Origin: CAZOZZ01 sp965262425
GTDB lineage: Bacteria; Acidobacteriota; Terriglobia; 20CM-2-55-15
DNA: 64,000 nt
NCBI GenBank assembly: GCA_965262425.1
Contig: OZ253536.1
Location: 5,084,001 to 5,148,000, forward strand
Direction of reading: 5' to 3'
This document shows positions 16,776 through 25,657 of the stretch, piece after piece. Under the pieces are notes generated by a model, which saw only the letters and a program-made list of their open reading frames with translations, ran no database searches and was not told the origin of the DNA. A program made the translations under genes and the position numbers. How positions within the stretch are numbered: the first letter of the stretch is position 1; each line of letters starts with the position of its first letter.

Positions 16776-18041
16776 CTATTCAACGCTGCGTCCGCGAGTT
16801 TCAGGAAGGAAGAACAGACAAACCCCGGTCAGCAGGTACATCACGGCCGTAACTTGAAAGGCCGTTGAGAAACCATACATGTCGGCGAGTTTTCCGATGG
16901 TGTAAGGCGCCAGCGCACTGATGCCGCGGCCGATGTTGTACGTGAATCCCTGGGCGGTCGCACGAATCCGCGTGGGGAAAAGCTCTCCGGTGATAATTCC
17001 AAAGCCGGCAAAGTGACCCGCTCCGAAGAATCCGATCAGAGGCCCGATCAGAAGCAGTGCCATGGGATTTCTGGTAGCGCTGTAAATGGGGACCAGCACA
17101 GCCGCAACCAGGACGTAAGTGATGTAGATCTTCTTGCGGTCGAATCGATCCGCCAGCGCACCGAAAGTCAGGTAGCCGGCGAAACTGCCCGAATGCATGA
17201 CGAGCAGAAACATGTTGAACTCGAAGCTGCCCAACCCCGCACCACTCTGCTCGACAGGCAGAGACAGTAAAGGCGGGATCCACAGGAACAATCCCCAACT
17301 GGCGAACATGGCGCACGTGCTGACCATTGAAGCCACGATGACGGAGCGTCTGATTCCCGGTTGGAAGAGTTGACCGATGGAAGGTGCGACCTGTCGGGAT
17401 GCTGCGATCTCGTTCCTTGTCTCGACCCAGACCGCCGGTTCTTCGACGTTGCGGCGGATCCAGAGGGTGAACAGGGCCGGAGCCACGCCGATAAAAAAGA
17501 CCGCCCTCCATCCAAAGACCGGAAGGACGAACGCAGCGGCCAACGCCGCCATCGCATAACCGACGGCAAAACCACTCTGCATAATTCCGAAAGCTTTGCC
17601 CCGGTGGCGTTCAGGCCAGGTTTCGGAAATCAGGGCCGCTCCCGTGCTCCACTCTCCGCCGACTCCCAGGCCGAGGATGATTCTGAAGATCGCCAGTTGA
17701 GTGATGGTCTGAGAAAAACCACATGCGGCGGTGAAGATCGAATACACGAGGATGCTCATCATCATCGCGCGCACCCGGCCCAGGCGGTCCGCGATAAGTC
17801 CGAACGCCAGGCCGCCGATGGCCGACGACATCAGGGTGAGCGAATTCAGAAACCCGCCCATCGCGAACGACATGTCGAAGTGTTCGATCAGGTTGCCGAG
17901 GACGATGGCATAGAGCAGAACGTCCATACTGTCGAGCACCCAGCCGAGGGTGGCCGCGATCAGTGCTTTGCGCTGCTGGTCGGTGACCTCCCGCCACCAG
18001 GGTTGGCCTGCAACCGGAAGAGAGTTAGTAGGGTCGTTCAT
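16776..18041 (-). CDS. MFS transporter, aromatic acid:H+ symporter-like
   Basis: A 421-residue carrier with twelve predicted helices. The motif GWVLDSMDVLLYAIVLG in helix 1, the loop GLIADRLGRVRAMM and FRIILGLGVGGEWSTGAAL are those of the aromatic-acid and related symporters (AAHS or SHS branches). As the last functional step of an apparent ring-cleavage operon it is a reasonable candidate for import of the aromatic substrate. The substrate itself cannot be read from sequence. Confidence 0.85.
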   Translation of the reverse strand: MNDPTNSLPVAGQPWWREVTDQQRKALIAATLGWVLDSMDVLLYAIVLGNLIEHFDMSFAMGGFLNSLTLMSSAIGGLAFGLIADRLGRVRAMMMSILVYSIFTAACGFSQTITQLAIFRIILGLGVGGEWSTGAALISETWPERHRGKAFGIMQSGFAVGYAMAALAAAFVLPVFGWRAVFFIGVAPALFTLWIRRNVEEPAVWVETRNEIAASRQVAPSIGQLFQPGIRRSVIVASMVSTCAMFASWGLFLWIPPLLSLPVEQSGAGLGSFEFNMFLLVMHSGSFAGYLTFGALADRFDRKKIYITYVLVAAVLVPIYSATRNPMALLLIGPLIGFFGAGHFAGFGIITGELFPTRIRATAQGFTYNIGRGISALAPYTIGKLADMYGFSTAFQVTAVMYLLTGVCLFFLPETRGRSVE

Positions 18042-18104
18042 TTACGGCCTACTTCTACCATCGTTTCGACGGATATGGAAGGGCGGAGCTTTGTGAGGCC
18101 CAAA

Positions 18105-18458
18105 TCACCGATCGGACCAGACCGCCAACTCATTTCCGCTCGGATCGGTGAAGTGGAATCGGCGTCCACCGGGAAACTCGAATGTCTCCCGGACGATCTG
18201 TCCGCCGCTCTCACGGACTCGTTCTTCGATCTCTGCCAGGCTCGTGGCATAGAGAACGATTAATGGACCGCCCGAAGTCACTTCCGCCGCGACGGCAAAA
18301 CCGCCGGTTAAGCGACCGTCGGTGAAACTCGTGTAATCGGGGCCAAAGTCCGTGAACTTCCAACCGAACACCCCCGAGTAAAAACTCTTGATCTCCCCAA
18401 TGTTTGTGGTCGGAAACTCGATGTAGTCCACGCGCCTGTCCTGTTCTTCCTGGCTCAT
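18105..18458 (-). CDS. VOC superfamily (glyoxalase-like) protein
   Basis: A 117-residue single VOC domain pair: VDYIEFPTTNIGEIKSFYSG, VFGWKFTDFG and HFTDPSGNELAVWSD. Stand-alone proteins of this size are usually dimeric and may bind metal; E at the C-terminal strand is present, but the N-terminal histidine position reads YIEF. It lies 14 bases after the aldehyde dehydrogenase in the catabolic operon. The function is unknown, and a lyase or isomerase step is possible. Confidence 0.75.
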   Translation of the reverse strand: MSQEEQDRRVDYIEFPTTNIGEIKSFYSGVFGWKFTDFGPDYTSFTDGRLTGGFAVAAEVTSGGPLIVLYATSLAEIEERVRESGGQIVRETFEFPGGRRFHFTDPSGNELAVWSDR

Positions 18459-18472
18459 AAGGTCGTCTCCTC

Positions 18473-19921
18473 CTAGTCCGCAAATCCGTAGGAATCAGTG
18501 TAGTGATCCAGCCCCAGGTGCAGAGATTCCCGGCCAAGTCCGCTCTGTTTGACGCCGGAGAACTCGATGCGAAGGTCTCCGAATATGCCGTGGTTGTTGT
18601 GGAACACGGCACCTGCCTGAATTCGGTCCGCCAGGGCCTCCGCCTGCCGACGGTCCGATGTCCAGACCGACGCGCGGAGTCCGAAGTGGGTGTCGTTGGC
18701 CCAGCCTACGGCCCGGTCGATGTCGCTGAAACGAACGATCGGGACGAGGGGGCCGAATTGTTCGCAAGCCACGACTTCATCGGGGTGATTCGTCCCGGTC
18801 AGAATCGAAGGGAGCAGGAAGTAGCCCTGGTCCCACTTTTCCCGGCTCAGCTTTCGACCGCAGGCTCGTATGTCCAGGCCCTGATTCCGGGACCGTTCAA
18901 TCAATCCGTTGACGAAATCGAATTGGACCTTGTTGCCCAGTGGGCCCATCGTGGTTTCGGGGGCGAGACCGTCGCCTACGATGGTCTCTCCGAACGCCGC
19001 CGTCAGCTTTTCCAGAAGTTCGTCGTGGCGCGACTCGTGGACGTATATCCGCTTGATTGCGACGCACACCTGGCCTGTCGCTCGCAGGATGGCCCGCGTC
19101 ATCCGTTCGATCGCAGCTCCATCCAGGACCGCATCGGCAAGGACTATCGCAGGATCATTGCCTCCTAACTCGAGGTGCAATTTCTTGATGCTTGCAGCCG
19201 ACCGTTCGATGATTCGGCGTCCGGTTTCCGTGCCCCCCGTGAACCCAACTGTTGAAATCCGGGGATCGGTAACCAGCGTGTCGCCCACGGTTTCACCGGA
19301 CCCCGTGAGCAGGTTCAATACCCCGTCCGGGAAGTGGGGTCCGAGGATGCGAACGCATTCCATGACGGTCAGGGGGCAGTGGGTGGCGGGCTTGAGAACG
19401 ACCGTGTTGCCGCCCGCAACGGCAGGGACGAGTCTGCGGAAGCTGAGCAAAACCGGGGAGTTCCATGGCGAAATGATAGCGGTCAAACCTCGCGGTCGTT
19501 TTCGAATCCAGACGGGCTGAGATGTCTCAACCAGTTCCGGTCGACTCCACTCGGCAAGGTCCGCCGCAATGATATCTATCATCTCGATCGACCGGAGGAT
19601 GTCGCGTTCGGCTTCGGTCCGCGGCTTACCGTTCTCCCGGACCAGCAGCCTGGTCAGTTCGGGTACGGATTTCCGCAGGTCCGCCGAAGCGGCCCGCAAT
19701 CGTTCAGCGCGTTCTTCCGGCTGCGTCCGGGACCAGTGGGGAAACCCGGAGGCGGCCGCCCGGATCGCGGCTTCGACGTGTTCCGTATCGGACAGGGCGA
19801 CTTCACCGACGATCTCGGTCATTCGTGCCGGGTTGATGACCGGGGTCTTCGGTCCTGCTTCGACCCACTCGCCGGCTATCAGCACCTTGCCGGAAGTTTC
19901 GGGAAACGCCTCGCTCGTCAT
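18473..19921 (-). CDS. NAD(P)-dependent aldehyde dehydrogenase
   Basis: A 482-residue member of the ALDH superfamily. The cofactor site GFTGGTETGRRI, the general base in LELGGNDPAIV and the nucleophile in TGQVCVAIKRIYV are all present, as is the N-terminal SPWNSPVLLSFRRLVPAVAG. It oxidises an aldehyde to the acid. The start codon overlaps the stop of the ThDP enzyme gene by four bases, so the two products probably act in sequence: decarboxylation or C-C cleavage giving an aldehyde, then oxidation. This is inference from order. Confidence 0.9.
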   Translation of the reverse strand: MTSEAFPETSGKVLIAGEWVEAGPKTPVINPARMTEIVGEVALSDTEHVEAAIRAAASGFPHWSRTQPEERAERLRAASADLRKSVPELTRLLVRENGKPRTEAERDILRSIEMIDIIAADLAEWSRPELVETSQPVWIRKRPRGLTAIISPWNSPVLLSFRRLVPAVAGGNTVVLKPATHCPLTVMECVRILGPHFPDGVLNLLTGSGETVGDTLVTDPRISTVGFTGGTETGRRIIERSAASIKKLHLELGGNDPAIVLADAVLDGAAIERMTRAILRATGQVCVAIKRIYVHESRHDELLEKLTAAFGETIVGDGLAPETTMGPLGNKVQFDFVNGLIERSRNQGLDIRACGRKLSREKWDQGYFLLPSILTGTNHPDEVVACEQFGPLVPIVRFSDIDRAVGWANDTHFGLRASVWTSDRRQAEALADRIQAGAVFHNNHGIFGDLRIEFSGVKQSGLGRESLHLGLDHYTDSYGFAD

Positions 19922-21576
19922 TCGTGCCCCCCGAGCAGGTCCCCGCCTCCGGGTGGTCCGCAGAAAGGTTCGTTCATCGGTCCGATCCCCTCCATGTCGA
20001 CGACAATCAGAGTGGCCCGGCGCGCATTGATGGCTTCTCCGAGAGCTGTCCGGAAATCTTCCGGGTTCCCGACGCGTTTGGCGGGGATTCGAAAAGCGTC
20101 GGCCAGACGTACGAAGTCCGGCGTCCAGAGGTCCACGCCGACTTTCCGGCCTTCGAGGTACTTGTCTTGAATGTTTCGGATCACGCCGTATCCGGAGTCG
20201 TCGTAGACCACCATCACGAGAGGCAGGTGCTCATCGCGCACCGTTGCCAGGTCCCCCACGTTGTAAAGAAAGCCACCGTCTCCGGCCAGAAGCAGGACCG
20301 ACCGGTCGGGTGCGGCGATCTGTGCGCCGACCGCCATCGACAGGCCCTGGCCGATGCCGCCGCCCGAAGCGTGAACCGATGACCGGGGCCGCCGGATTTC
20401 GATCAACCGGTTTCCCCACGTCGTGTTGGGTATCGTGATGTCCCGGACAACGACGGTGTCCTCGGGCAGTGTTTCGCGGATAGCGTCCAGAACGGGCTCC
20501 CAGGGACCCAATGTTTTCCGAAGGTTTTGTCGGACGGCGTTGCGGATCTGTTCGATTTCCAGCAGGTAGTCCGGCTTCGGGATCGGAGCGGCCGCAAGAA
20601 CCATGTCCAACAGGGCCGGCAGGATCAAGCCTGCGTCACCGGCAAGGCTGTCGGATTGTTGAAAGTTTCGATTCGTTGCCGCCCGGTCCGCATCGATGCC
20701 GATATGGTCCGCCGGCGTCGTCATCTTCCAGTTCGAAGTCTCGTTTCCACGGAACCGGACACCGACGCTCAGGAGGACATCGGCAGATTCGACCAGCTCC
20801 CGAACCTCGGGGTACGTTGCGAAATGTCCGATGCACAGTGGATGATTTTCGGGTATCGACCCGCGTCCGGCCTGACTCGTAATCACGGCGGCGCCCAGTA
20901 ACTCGGCAAGTTTGGTCAGAGGTTTCGACGAATCGGATCGGATCACGCCTCCCCCGGACCAGATCACGGGCCGTTTCGATCCGATCAGTTTGCCGACCAC
21001 CGGTTCCAGATCGATCGGCTCCGGGGGTCTTCCATCGGTCTTCGCGACGATCAGTGCCGGCGGGTCGACGAACCGTGCCTGGAAATCGATTGGGATCTCC
21101 ACGCTCACGGGGCCGGCCGGAGGACTGAGGGCCTCGTTCATGGCCTTTCGAATCGTCGCCACCCCCTCACCCGCCCGTCGCACCCGGTATGCCTGTTTGC
21201 TCAGCGTCTCGAGCATCGCAAGCTGGTTTTCGAACTCGTGAATGTATCCCCGCCCCGAGTCGATATACTCGGAAGCCACCTGCCCGGTGATATGAAGCAA
21301 CGGAGTTCCGGCCGTCACAGCCTCGATGAGAGCGCCGGCGGCGTTTCCGGCCCCCGTCCCCGTGCTCGTCAGCACCACCCCCAGCTTTCCCGACACCCGC
21401 GCGTACGCATCGGCCATGTTGACCGCCCCGCCTTCGCTGCGTGCGGTCACGATTCGGAATCCGCCGTGACGTTCCAGTGCGTCGTAGATGGGGAGGTTGT
21501 GGATACTGACGATGCCAAAGACGACATCGGTGCCCAGATCGTGGAGGTCGTTCGCGACCGCATCGCTGAGCGTCAT
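19918..21576 (-). CDS. Thiamine-diphosphate-dependent enzyme (acetolactate synthase/decarboxylase-like)
   Basis: A 552-residue protein with the three domains of the ThDP decarboxylase/AHAS family. The activating glutamate is in RSEGGAVNMADAYAR. The metal motif starts GDGGFLYNVGDL and ends in VVYDDSGYG, where most relatives have NN in place of DD. There is a central domain with VIWSGGGVIRSDSS. The ATG at 21576 overlaps the hydrolase stop. The operon setting argues for a catabolic decarboxylase or lyase acting on a ring-cleavage product rather than amino-acid synthesis. Confidence 0.85.
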   Translation of the reverse strand: MTLSDAVANDLHDLGTDVVFGIVSIHNLPIYDALERHGGFRIVTARSEGGAVNMADAYARVSGKLGVVLTSTGTGAGNAAGALIEAVTAGTPLLHITGQVASEYIDSGRGYIHEFENQLAMLETLSKQAYRVRRAGEGVATIRKAMNEALSPPAGPVSVEIPIDFQARFVDPPALIVAKTDGRPPEPIDLEPVVGKLIGSKRPVIWSGGGVIRSDSSKPLTKLAELLGAAVITSQAGRGSIPENHPLCIGHFATYPEVRELVESADVLLSVGVRFRGNETSNWKMTTPADHIGIDADRAATNRNFQQSDSLAGDAGLILPALLDMVLAAAPIPKPDYLLEIEQIRNAVRQNLRKTLGPWEPVLDAIRETLPEDTVVVRDITIPNTTWGNRLIEIRRPRSSVHASGGGIGQGLSMAVGAQIAAPDRSVLLLAGDGGFLYNVGDLATVRDEHLPLVMVVYDDSGYGVIRNIQDKYLEGRKVGVDLWTPDFVRLADAFRIPAKRVGNPEDFRTALGEAINARRATLIVVDMEGIGPMNEPFCGPPGGGDLLGGHE

Positions 21577-22370
21577 CAGGAATTCGCCAGGCAAAACTGG
21601 CGGATCAGAGCATTGAATGTTCCCGGTCTCTCCTGGTAGCAGAGATGTCCGGCCTGTGGGATCACCTCGAACCGGACGTTGGGTATCGCCCGGCGCATCT
21701 CGTCGGCCTCGGCGGATGGGATAACATGATCCTCGGCAGCCCAGATCAGCAGCGTTCGCACGTTGATCTTCCCAAGCAGATCCCGCTCGTCCGCCCCGGA
21801 CATCGCGATGGCCGCATACCGGTATCCCGATGGGCGGATTTCGGCCATGATCGAGATGGCATTCCGCACGACGCCTTCTCTCGCGCACTTCGAAAACAGC
21901 CCGGGTGTCCGTTGCTCAGCCAACTGCCTCGGCGACAGTCTTTGAATCAAGCCGAGCCTCTCTTCCAGTTTCCGTACCCGAACCTGTTCGGGTTCCGCAC
22001 CGCCGCCGCGGGTCGTGTCGGCCAGAATCAAGGTCTTCACGGTCTTGGGATAACGCCGGTAGAACTCCTGCGCGATGATCCCTCCCATGGAATGTCCAAG
22101 CAGATGCATAGGGCCGATGTCGAGTTCGTCGACGAATTCTTTCAGGCAGTCGGCGTATTCCGCCATCGTCGGCGTTTCCGCTACCGGGTCGGACGAGAGT
22201 CCGTAGCCCGGTGCGTCCCATGCAACCAGGGTGAAATCGTCGGCAAGGTCCTTGAACTGGTGACTCCACGAATTCCGGTTGGATCCGATGCCGTGCAGAA
22301 GAACCAGGGGTGGTCCTTCGCCCGACTGTTCGAAGCCGATAGTGTGGTTTTCCAGCTGTACCGAACCCAA
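21576..22370 (-). CDS. Alpha/beta hydrolase, possible meta-cleavage product hydrolase
   Basis: A 264-residue hydrolase with oxyanion motif LLHGIGSNRNSW, nucleophile elbow LLGHSMGG, an acid in LIWAAEDHVIPS and catalytic histidine in PQAGHLCYQERP. A TTG at 22370 has AAAGGAG eight bases upstream and lies two bases from the Rieske stop, so it is preferred over an ATG at 22424 inside the Rieske gene. In an extradiol pathway such enzymes split the ring-opened product into an acid and a dienoate. The exact substrate is unknown. Confidence 0.82.
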   Translation of the reverse strand: MGSVQLENHTIGFEQSGEGPPLVLLHGIGSNRNSWSHQFKDLADDFTLVAWDAPGYGLSSDPVAETPTMAEYADCLKEFVDELDIGPMHLLGHSMGGIIAQEFYRRYPKTVKTLILADTTRGGGAEPEQVRVRKLEERLGLIQRLSPRQLAEQRTPGLFSKCAREGVVRNAISIMAEIRPSGYRYAAIAMSGADERDLLGKINVRTLLIWAAEDHVIPSAEADEMRRAIPNVRFEVIPQAGHLCYQERPGTFNALIRQFCLANS

Positions 22371-22371
22371 G

Positions 22372-23427
22372 TCAGCGGCTCCTTTCCACGGTCTCCGGGT
22401 CTGGCTGGTCCGAAGCCCTCGCATTCCGACGTTTGTCGGCGCACTCCCGAAGGAAACGCCGAAGCTCGTTGACGCCCCGGTCCGAGTTGATCAGGTGTTC
22501 GTCGCCGCGCGCGGCGGTGCCCCGCTGCGATTCGAGGATGACACGGTCCTGATCGATCACCCACGCGTGCTGCTTTTCCCAGAAGTACCGGTACATCAGG
22601 TGCCAGTAGGTTTTCTTCAGGCCGGAGAGCTTTCTGTAACGCAGGAAATAGACGAGCGAGGAATCTCCATCGATGGGCGTCACCATCCCGACGATACGGA
22701 GAATCCCTTTGGGCCCCCATGGCAGCGGGATGTCCAGCCGCACCCACAACGTCCCATCCCACCAGAATTCCGCCCAGTCAAAGTTGAGCCCCTTCTGTCC
22801 CGCTCTTTCAACGATGAAGCCGTCGTCCTTGCGAACGACACGGATCTCGTCTTCGAGCGTCCCCTGACCGAGGGTGAACGACTTTCCGTGCAGATAAGGC
22901 CCGTGCATGGGGTCGGCGAGGTTTTCGTGAACCAGGATCCAGTTCACGTCCCAGACGGACTCGCAGATGAAACCGGACCAGTCGGGATTTTCGAGTTCTT
23001 CCGGAATGACGAGTTCGGGAGGGGTCGTCCCGGTCGCTTCGGGAAAGTAGACCCACACCAGCCCGGCCCGTTCCTGACAGGCATAGGTTTTGAGTGACAG
23101 TCGCGGAGCCAGCGATTCGTTGGCGTTCCTGCTTGCTGGAATGTTCGTGCACCGGCCCTGCCCGTTGAAGCACCAGCCGTGATAGGCACAGGCGAGAACG
23201 TCTCCGTGAACCTCGCCCTCGCTCAGCTTCGCGCCCCGATGCGGGCAGGTGTTGGTCTGGACGTGAATCCGACCGGAAGAATCGCGCCAGGCGATCAGGT
23301 CCAGCCCGAGGCGCCGGAGGCCGAGAGGCTTCCCGGCCACGTCAGCTGACTTCGAGACCGGATACCAGAGGTCGAACACCCCGTTTCGCAGTTCCTCGTC
23401 AAATGCGAATTGTGTCGAATCGGTCAT
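22372..23427 (-). CDS. Rieske non-heme iron oxygenase, terminal oxygenase subunit
   Basis: A 351-residue protein. The Rieske [2Fe-2S] ligands are in TCPHRGAKL and CAYHGWCF (about residues 60-85). The mononuclear iron site is in ENLADPMHGPYLHG, which contains the bridging aspartate and two histidines, and an acidic ligand lies near IDQDRVILESQ. It resembles single-component-type oxygenases of the vanillate or phthalate kind. No reductase or ferredoxin gene is in the operon, so electrons must come from proteins encoded elsewhere. It probably hydroxylates or demethylates the aromatic substrate. Confidence 0.88.
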   Translation of the reverse strand: MTDSTQFAFDEELRNGVFDLWYPVSKSADVAGKPLGLRRLGLDLIAWRDSSGRIHVQTNTCPHRGAKLSEGEVHGDVLACAYHGWCFNGQGRCTNIPASRNANESLAPRLSLKTYACQERAGLVWVYFPEATGTTPPELVIPEELENPDWSGFICESVWDVNWILVHENLADPMHGPYLHGKSFTLGQGTLEDEIRVVRKDDGFIVERAGQKGLNFDWAEFWWDGTLWVRLDIPLPWGPKGILRIVGMVTPIDGDSSLVYFLRYRKLSGLKKTYWHLMYRYFWEKQHAWVIDQDRVILESQRGTAARGDEHLINSDRGVNELRRFLRECADKRRNARASDQPDPETVERSR

Positions 23428-23457
23428 TTCTGCCTAAGCAATTGTATCGTGAACCCT

Positions 23458-24213
23458 TCAGTCGAACACCAGCCCGCCGTCGACGACGATCAACTGTCCG
23501 GTGATGAAAGCCGCGTCGTCGGAGAGGAGAAACGAAACGACGCCGACAATATCACCTTCTTCGGCTTCTCTCCGTATGGCGCGATTTTCGACGTTCCACG
23601 CGTGTTTTTCCTCAGGGACTCCTGCCGTTGCTTCGTTGCGTACCAATCCCGGCGCCACACAGTTGATCCGGACATCGTCCGCGCCCAACTCGCGCGCCAT
23701 CGCCCGTGTAAATGCGGTCACGGCGCCTTTGGTGGTGACGTAGTGGAGGAGTTTGGGGCTGCCCCAGAGCGCCGTGTCGGAACCGATCGTGACGATGCTT
23801 CCTCGTTTTCTTTGCTGCATGTGGGGCGCCACCGCCCTGCAGGTCAACCAGGTTCCGCGAACATTGACGGCCATGAGCCGGTCCCAGTCTTCGACCGAGA
23901 TCTCGTCGTATCCGGCCCCGCCGACCGAATCGGCAAGAGCGGCATTGGCCACCAACCCGTCGATTTGCCCCCAGTCGGACATGAACCGGGCTGCCATTTC
24001 CTCGGTGGACTCTTCCGATGAAACGTCAGTCGGGTGAAAAGTCGCCTGCCCTCCTTCTCGCCGGATCTCTTCCGCCGTTTCCTCGCCACGCTCTTCTTCT
24101 ATTTCGGCGATGCCGACCCGCGCGCCCTCCGAGGCGAGTCGCCGCGCGTACGCCCGGCCAAGGCCACGGCCGGCGCCGGTCACTATCACGGCTCTGTCAG
24201 CGTGGCGGCTCAT
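23458..24213 (-). CDS. Short-chain dehydrogenase/reductase
   Basis: A 251-residue Rossmann enzyme with TGAGRGLGRAYARRL for cofactor, NAALAD, the catalytic serine in IVTIGSDTAL, the YVTTK tyrosine-lysine pair and VVDGGLVFD at the C-terminus. All active-site residues are intact. It overlaps the cupin gene by 17 bases. In this operon it could oxidise a cis-diol or an alcohol intermediate formed by the Rieske enzyme. Confidence 0.88.
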   Translation of the reverse strand: MSRHADRAVIVTGAGRGLGRAYARRLASEGARVGIAEIEEERGEETAEEIRREGGQATFHPTDVSSEESTEEMAARFMSDWGQIDGLVANAALADSVGGAGYDEISVEDWDRLMAVNVRGTWLTCRAVAPHMQQRKRGSIVTIGSDTALWGSPKLLHYVTTKGAVTAFTRAMARELGADDVRINCVAPGLVRNEATAGVPEEKHAWNVENRAIRREAEEGDIVGVVSFLLSDDAAFITGQLIVVDGGLVFD

Positions 24214-24718
24214 CCTGTTTTCGTCCTCGCGCTCGGGCTTCGGTAAGCGGGCTGTCTTCGGGGTAGGTGGGTAGCTCCGGCCGCGGGGTGCCCAGCATGA
24301 CCAGCATCAGCGCGTCCTGATCCGTGTCGTTGCGGACGCCTCTGTAAATCCCGGCCGGCGTGCAGAGCATGTCGCGCGGGCCGAGAGTCCGCTCCAGTTC
24401 GCGGTCCCCGTCAGCCCAGACGCACGTTATGGAGCCCTCGAGGACGAAGAACACTTCTTCCACGTCGCTGTGGAGGTGAAGCGGCCCCTCGCTTCCCGAC
24501 GGCAGCAGCATGGTGCTAAGCGTAAAGTGCTGCGCCTTGATGATGTTCGGGTCGTCGTGTTTGCCGGTACCCCCGCCCCCGAGATACCGGATTTGCGCCC
24601 GCCTGTACTTTGGATCGACATCTGCTTGAAATTGCAGGGCTTTCCAGTCGAACTCGCGGTCTTCGAGCCTTCGTATCCACTGATCGATCTCGCCCACGTT
24701 GGTCGTGGATTTCTCCAT
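24197..24718 (-). CDS. Cupin-domain protein
   Basis: A 173-residue single cupin. The metal site reads GPLHLHSDVEEVFFVLEGS, with GIYRGVRNDTDQDALMLVML as the second motif. The ATG at 24718 (MEKSTTNVGE) follows AGGAG; a longer open frame upstream runs through the extradiol gene and is not credible. It lies between the extradiol dioxygenase and the SDR, so an isomerase or dioxygenase role in the pathway is possible but not shown. Confidence 0.8.
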   Translation of the reverse strand: MEKSTTNVGEIDQWIRRLEDREFDWKALQFQADVDPKYRRAQIRYLGGGGTGKHDDPNIIKAQHFTLSTMLLPSGSEGPLHLHSDVEEVFFVLEGSITCVWADGDRELERTLGPRDMLCTPAGIYRGVRNDTDQDALMLVMLGTPRPELPTYPEDSPLTEARARGRKQDEPPR

Positions 24719-24726
24719 AAAAACTC

Positions 24727-25635
24727 CTAATCGGTCGGTTCCGAAGCCCAGCCCGGGTCGGGATCCCCGGCCATTGCGCGACGAATGTCGGCGCTTGGCG
24801 GTCCCGCGGTTCCCCAGAGATCCATGAACTCGGGAACACGTTTCCACACCCTGGGCTCGTGCGATGCTTCGTCCTCGATCCGGTCGATGTCGCTCGTGTA
24901 CTCGGCAACGTATCCGAGAGGATCCTTGAAATAACAGAAAATGTTGTTGCCGGGCCCGTGACGTCCGGGTCCCCACGCCGGTTCTATGCCGTGATGTCGA
25001 AGATTCGACATTCCCCGCATGACCTCATCCACGCTCGCAACCAGATATGCCACGTGATTCAGCGATGCGTGACTGGCCCTGTTGAAGGACACCACGTGAT
25101 GTTTGGAGTTGCACCGCAGGAAGGCCATCTGGTCCTCACTCCAGTCCGAGATCCGAAAACCAAGGACTTCCGTGTAGAACCGGACGGTCTCGTCGAACTT
25201 CGCCGAGTTGAGGACGACGTGGCACAGTCTCAAGGGTTCGACGCTTTTCCGCGTCCATCCGTTCTCATGCTGTTGGACGCCGGCAGAAAGTTCGATGCAG
25301 CGGCCTTCCGGGTCGAGAAACCGGAATCCGTAACCGCCGCCGGCCTCCGCCAACACGTGGGGCCCCTCGATCGGAGACACACCGAGCGCGGCGAGTTCGG
25401 CGGCAGCCGTTTCGATCGCGGACCTGTCTTTCATTCCGAAAGCGAGGTGATGAAGCCCTGCCCCCAGACCCGGATGGATGCTAAGCAGGTGATGTTCCCC
25501 CGACGCGCCGCGCAGATAGCTGACACCGCGTTCTTCGGCTGCGATTTCCAGGCCCCACAGCTCCCGGTAGAACTCCCGATGTGTTTCTGGTTCGGGAGAG
25601 AAGAAGCCGACGTGGCGAATGTCTGTGATTTCCAC
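24727..25635 (-). CDS. Type I extradiol ring-cleavage dioxygenase
   Basis: A 302-residue protein of two VOC modules (about 1-120 and 130-280), as in catechol and biphenyl-diol 2,3-dioxygenases. The iron ligands appear to be the histidine in LRLCHVVLNSAKF, the histidine in SLNHVAYLVASV and the glutamate in DPLGYVAEYTSD. HGPGNNIFCYFKDP is characteristic of the active-site strand. It opens a catechol-type ring next to a hydroxyl. It is the first gene of the catabolic set. Confidence 0.85.
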   Translation of the reverse strand: MEITDIRHVGFFSPEPETHREFYRELWGLEIAAEERGVSYLRGASGEHHLLSIHPGLGAGLHHLAFGMKDRSAIETAAAELAALGVSPIEGPHVLAEAGGGYGFRFLDPEGRCIELSAGVQQHENGWTRKSVEPLRLCHVVLNSAKFDETVRFYTEVLGFRISDWSEDQMAFLRCNSKHHVVSFNRASHASLNHVAYLVASVDEVMRGMSNLRHHGIEPAWGPGRHGPGNNIFCYFKDPLGYVAEYTSDIDRIEDEASHEPRVWKRVPEFMDLWGTAGPPSADIRRAMAGDPDPGWASEPTD

Positions 25636-25657
25636 GGAATTGGTTCGAGGCTCGTTG

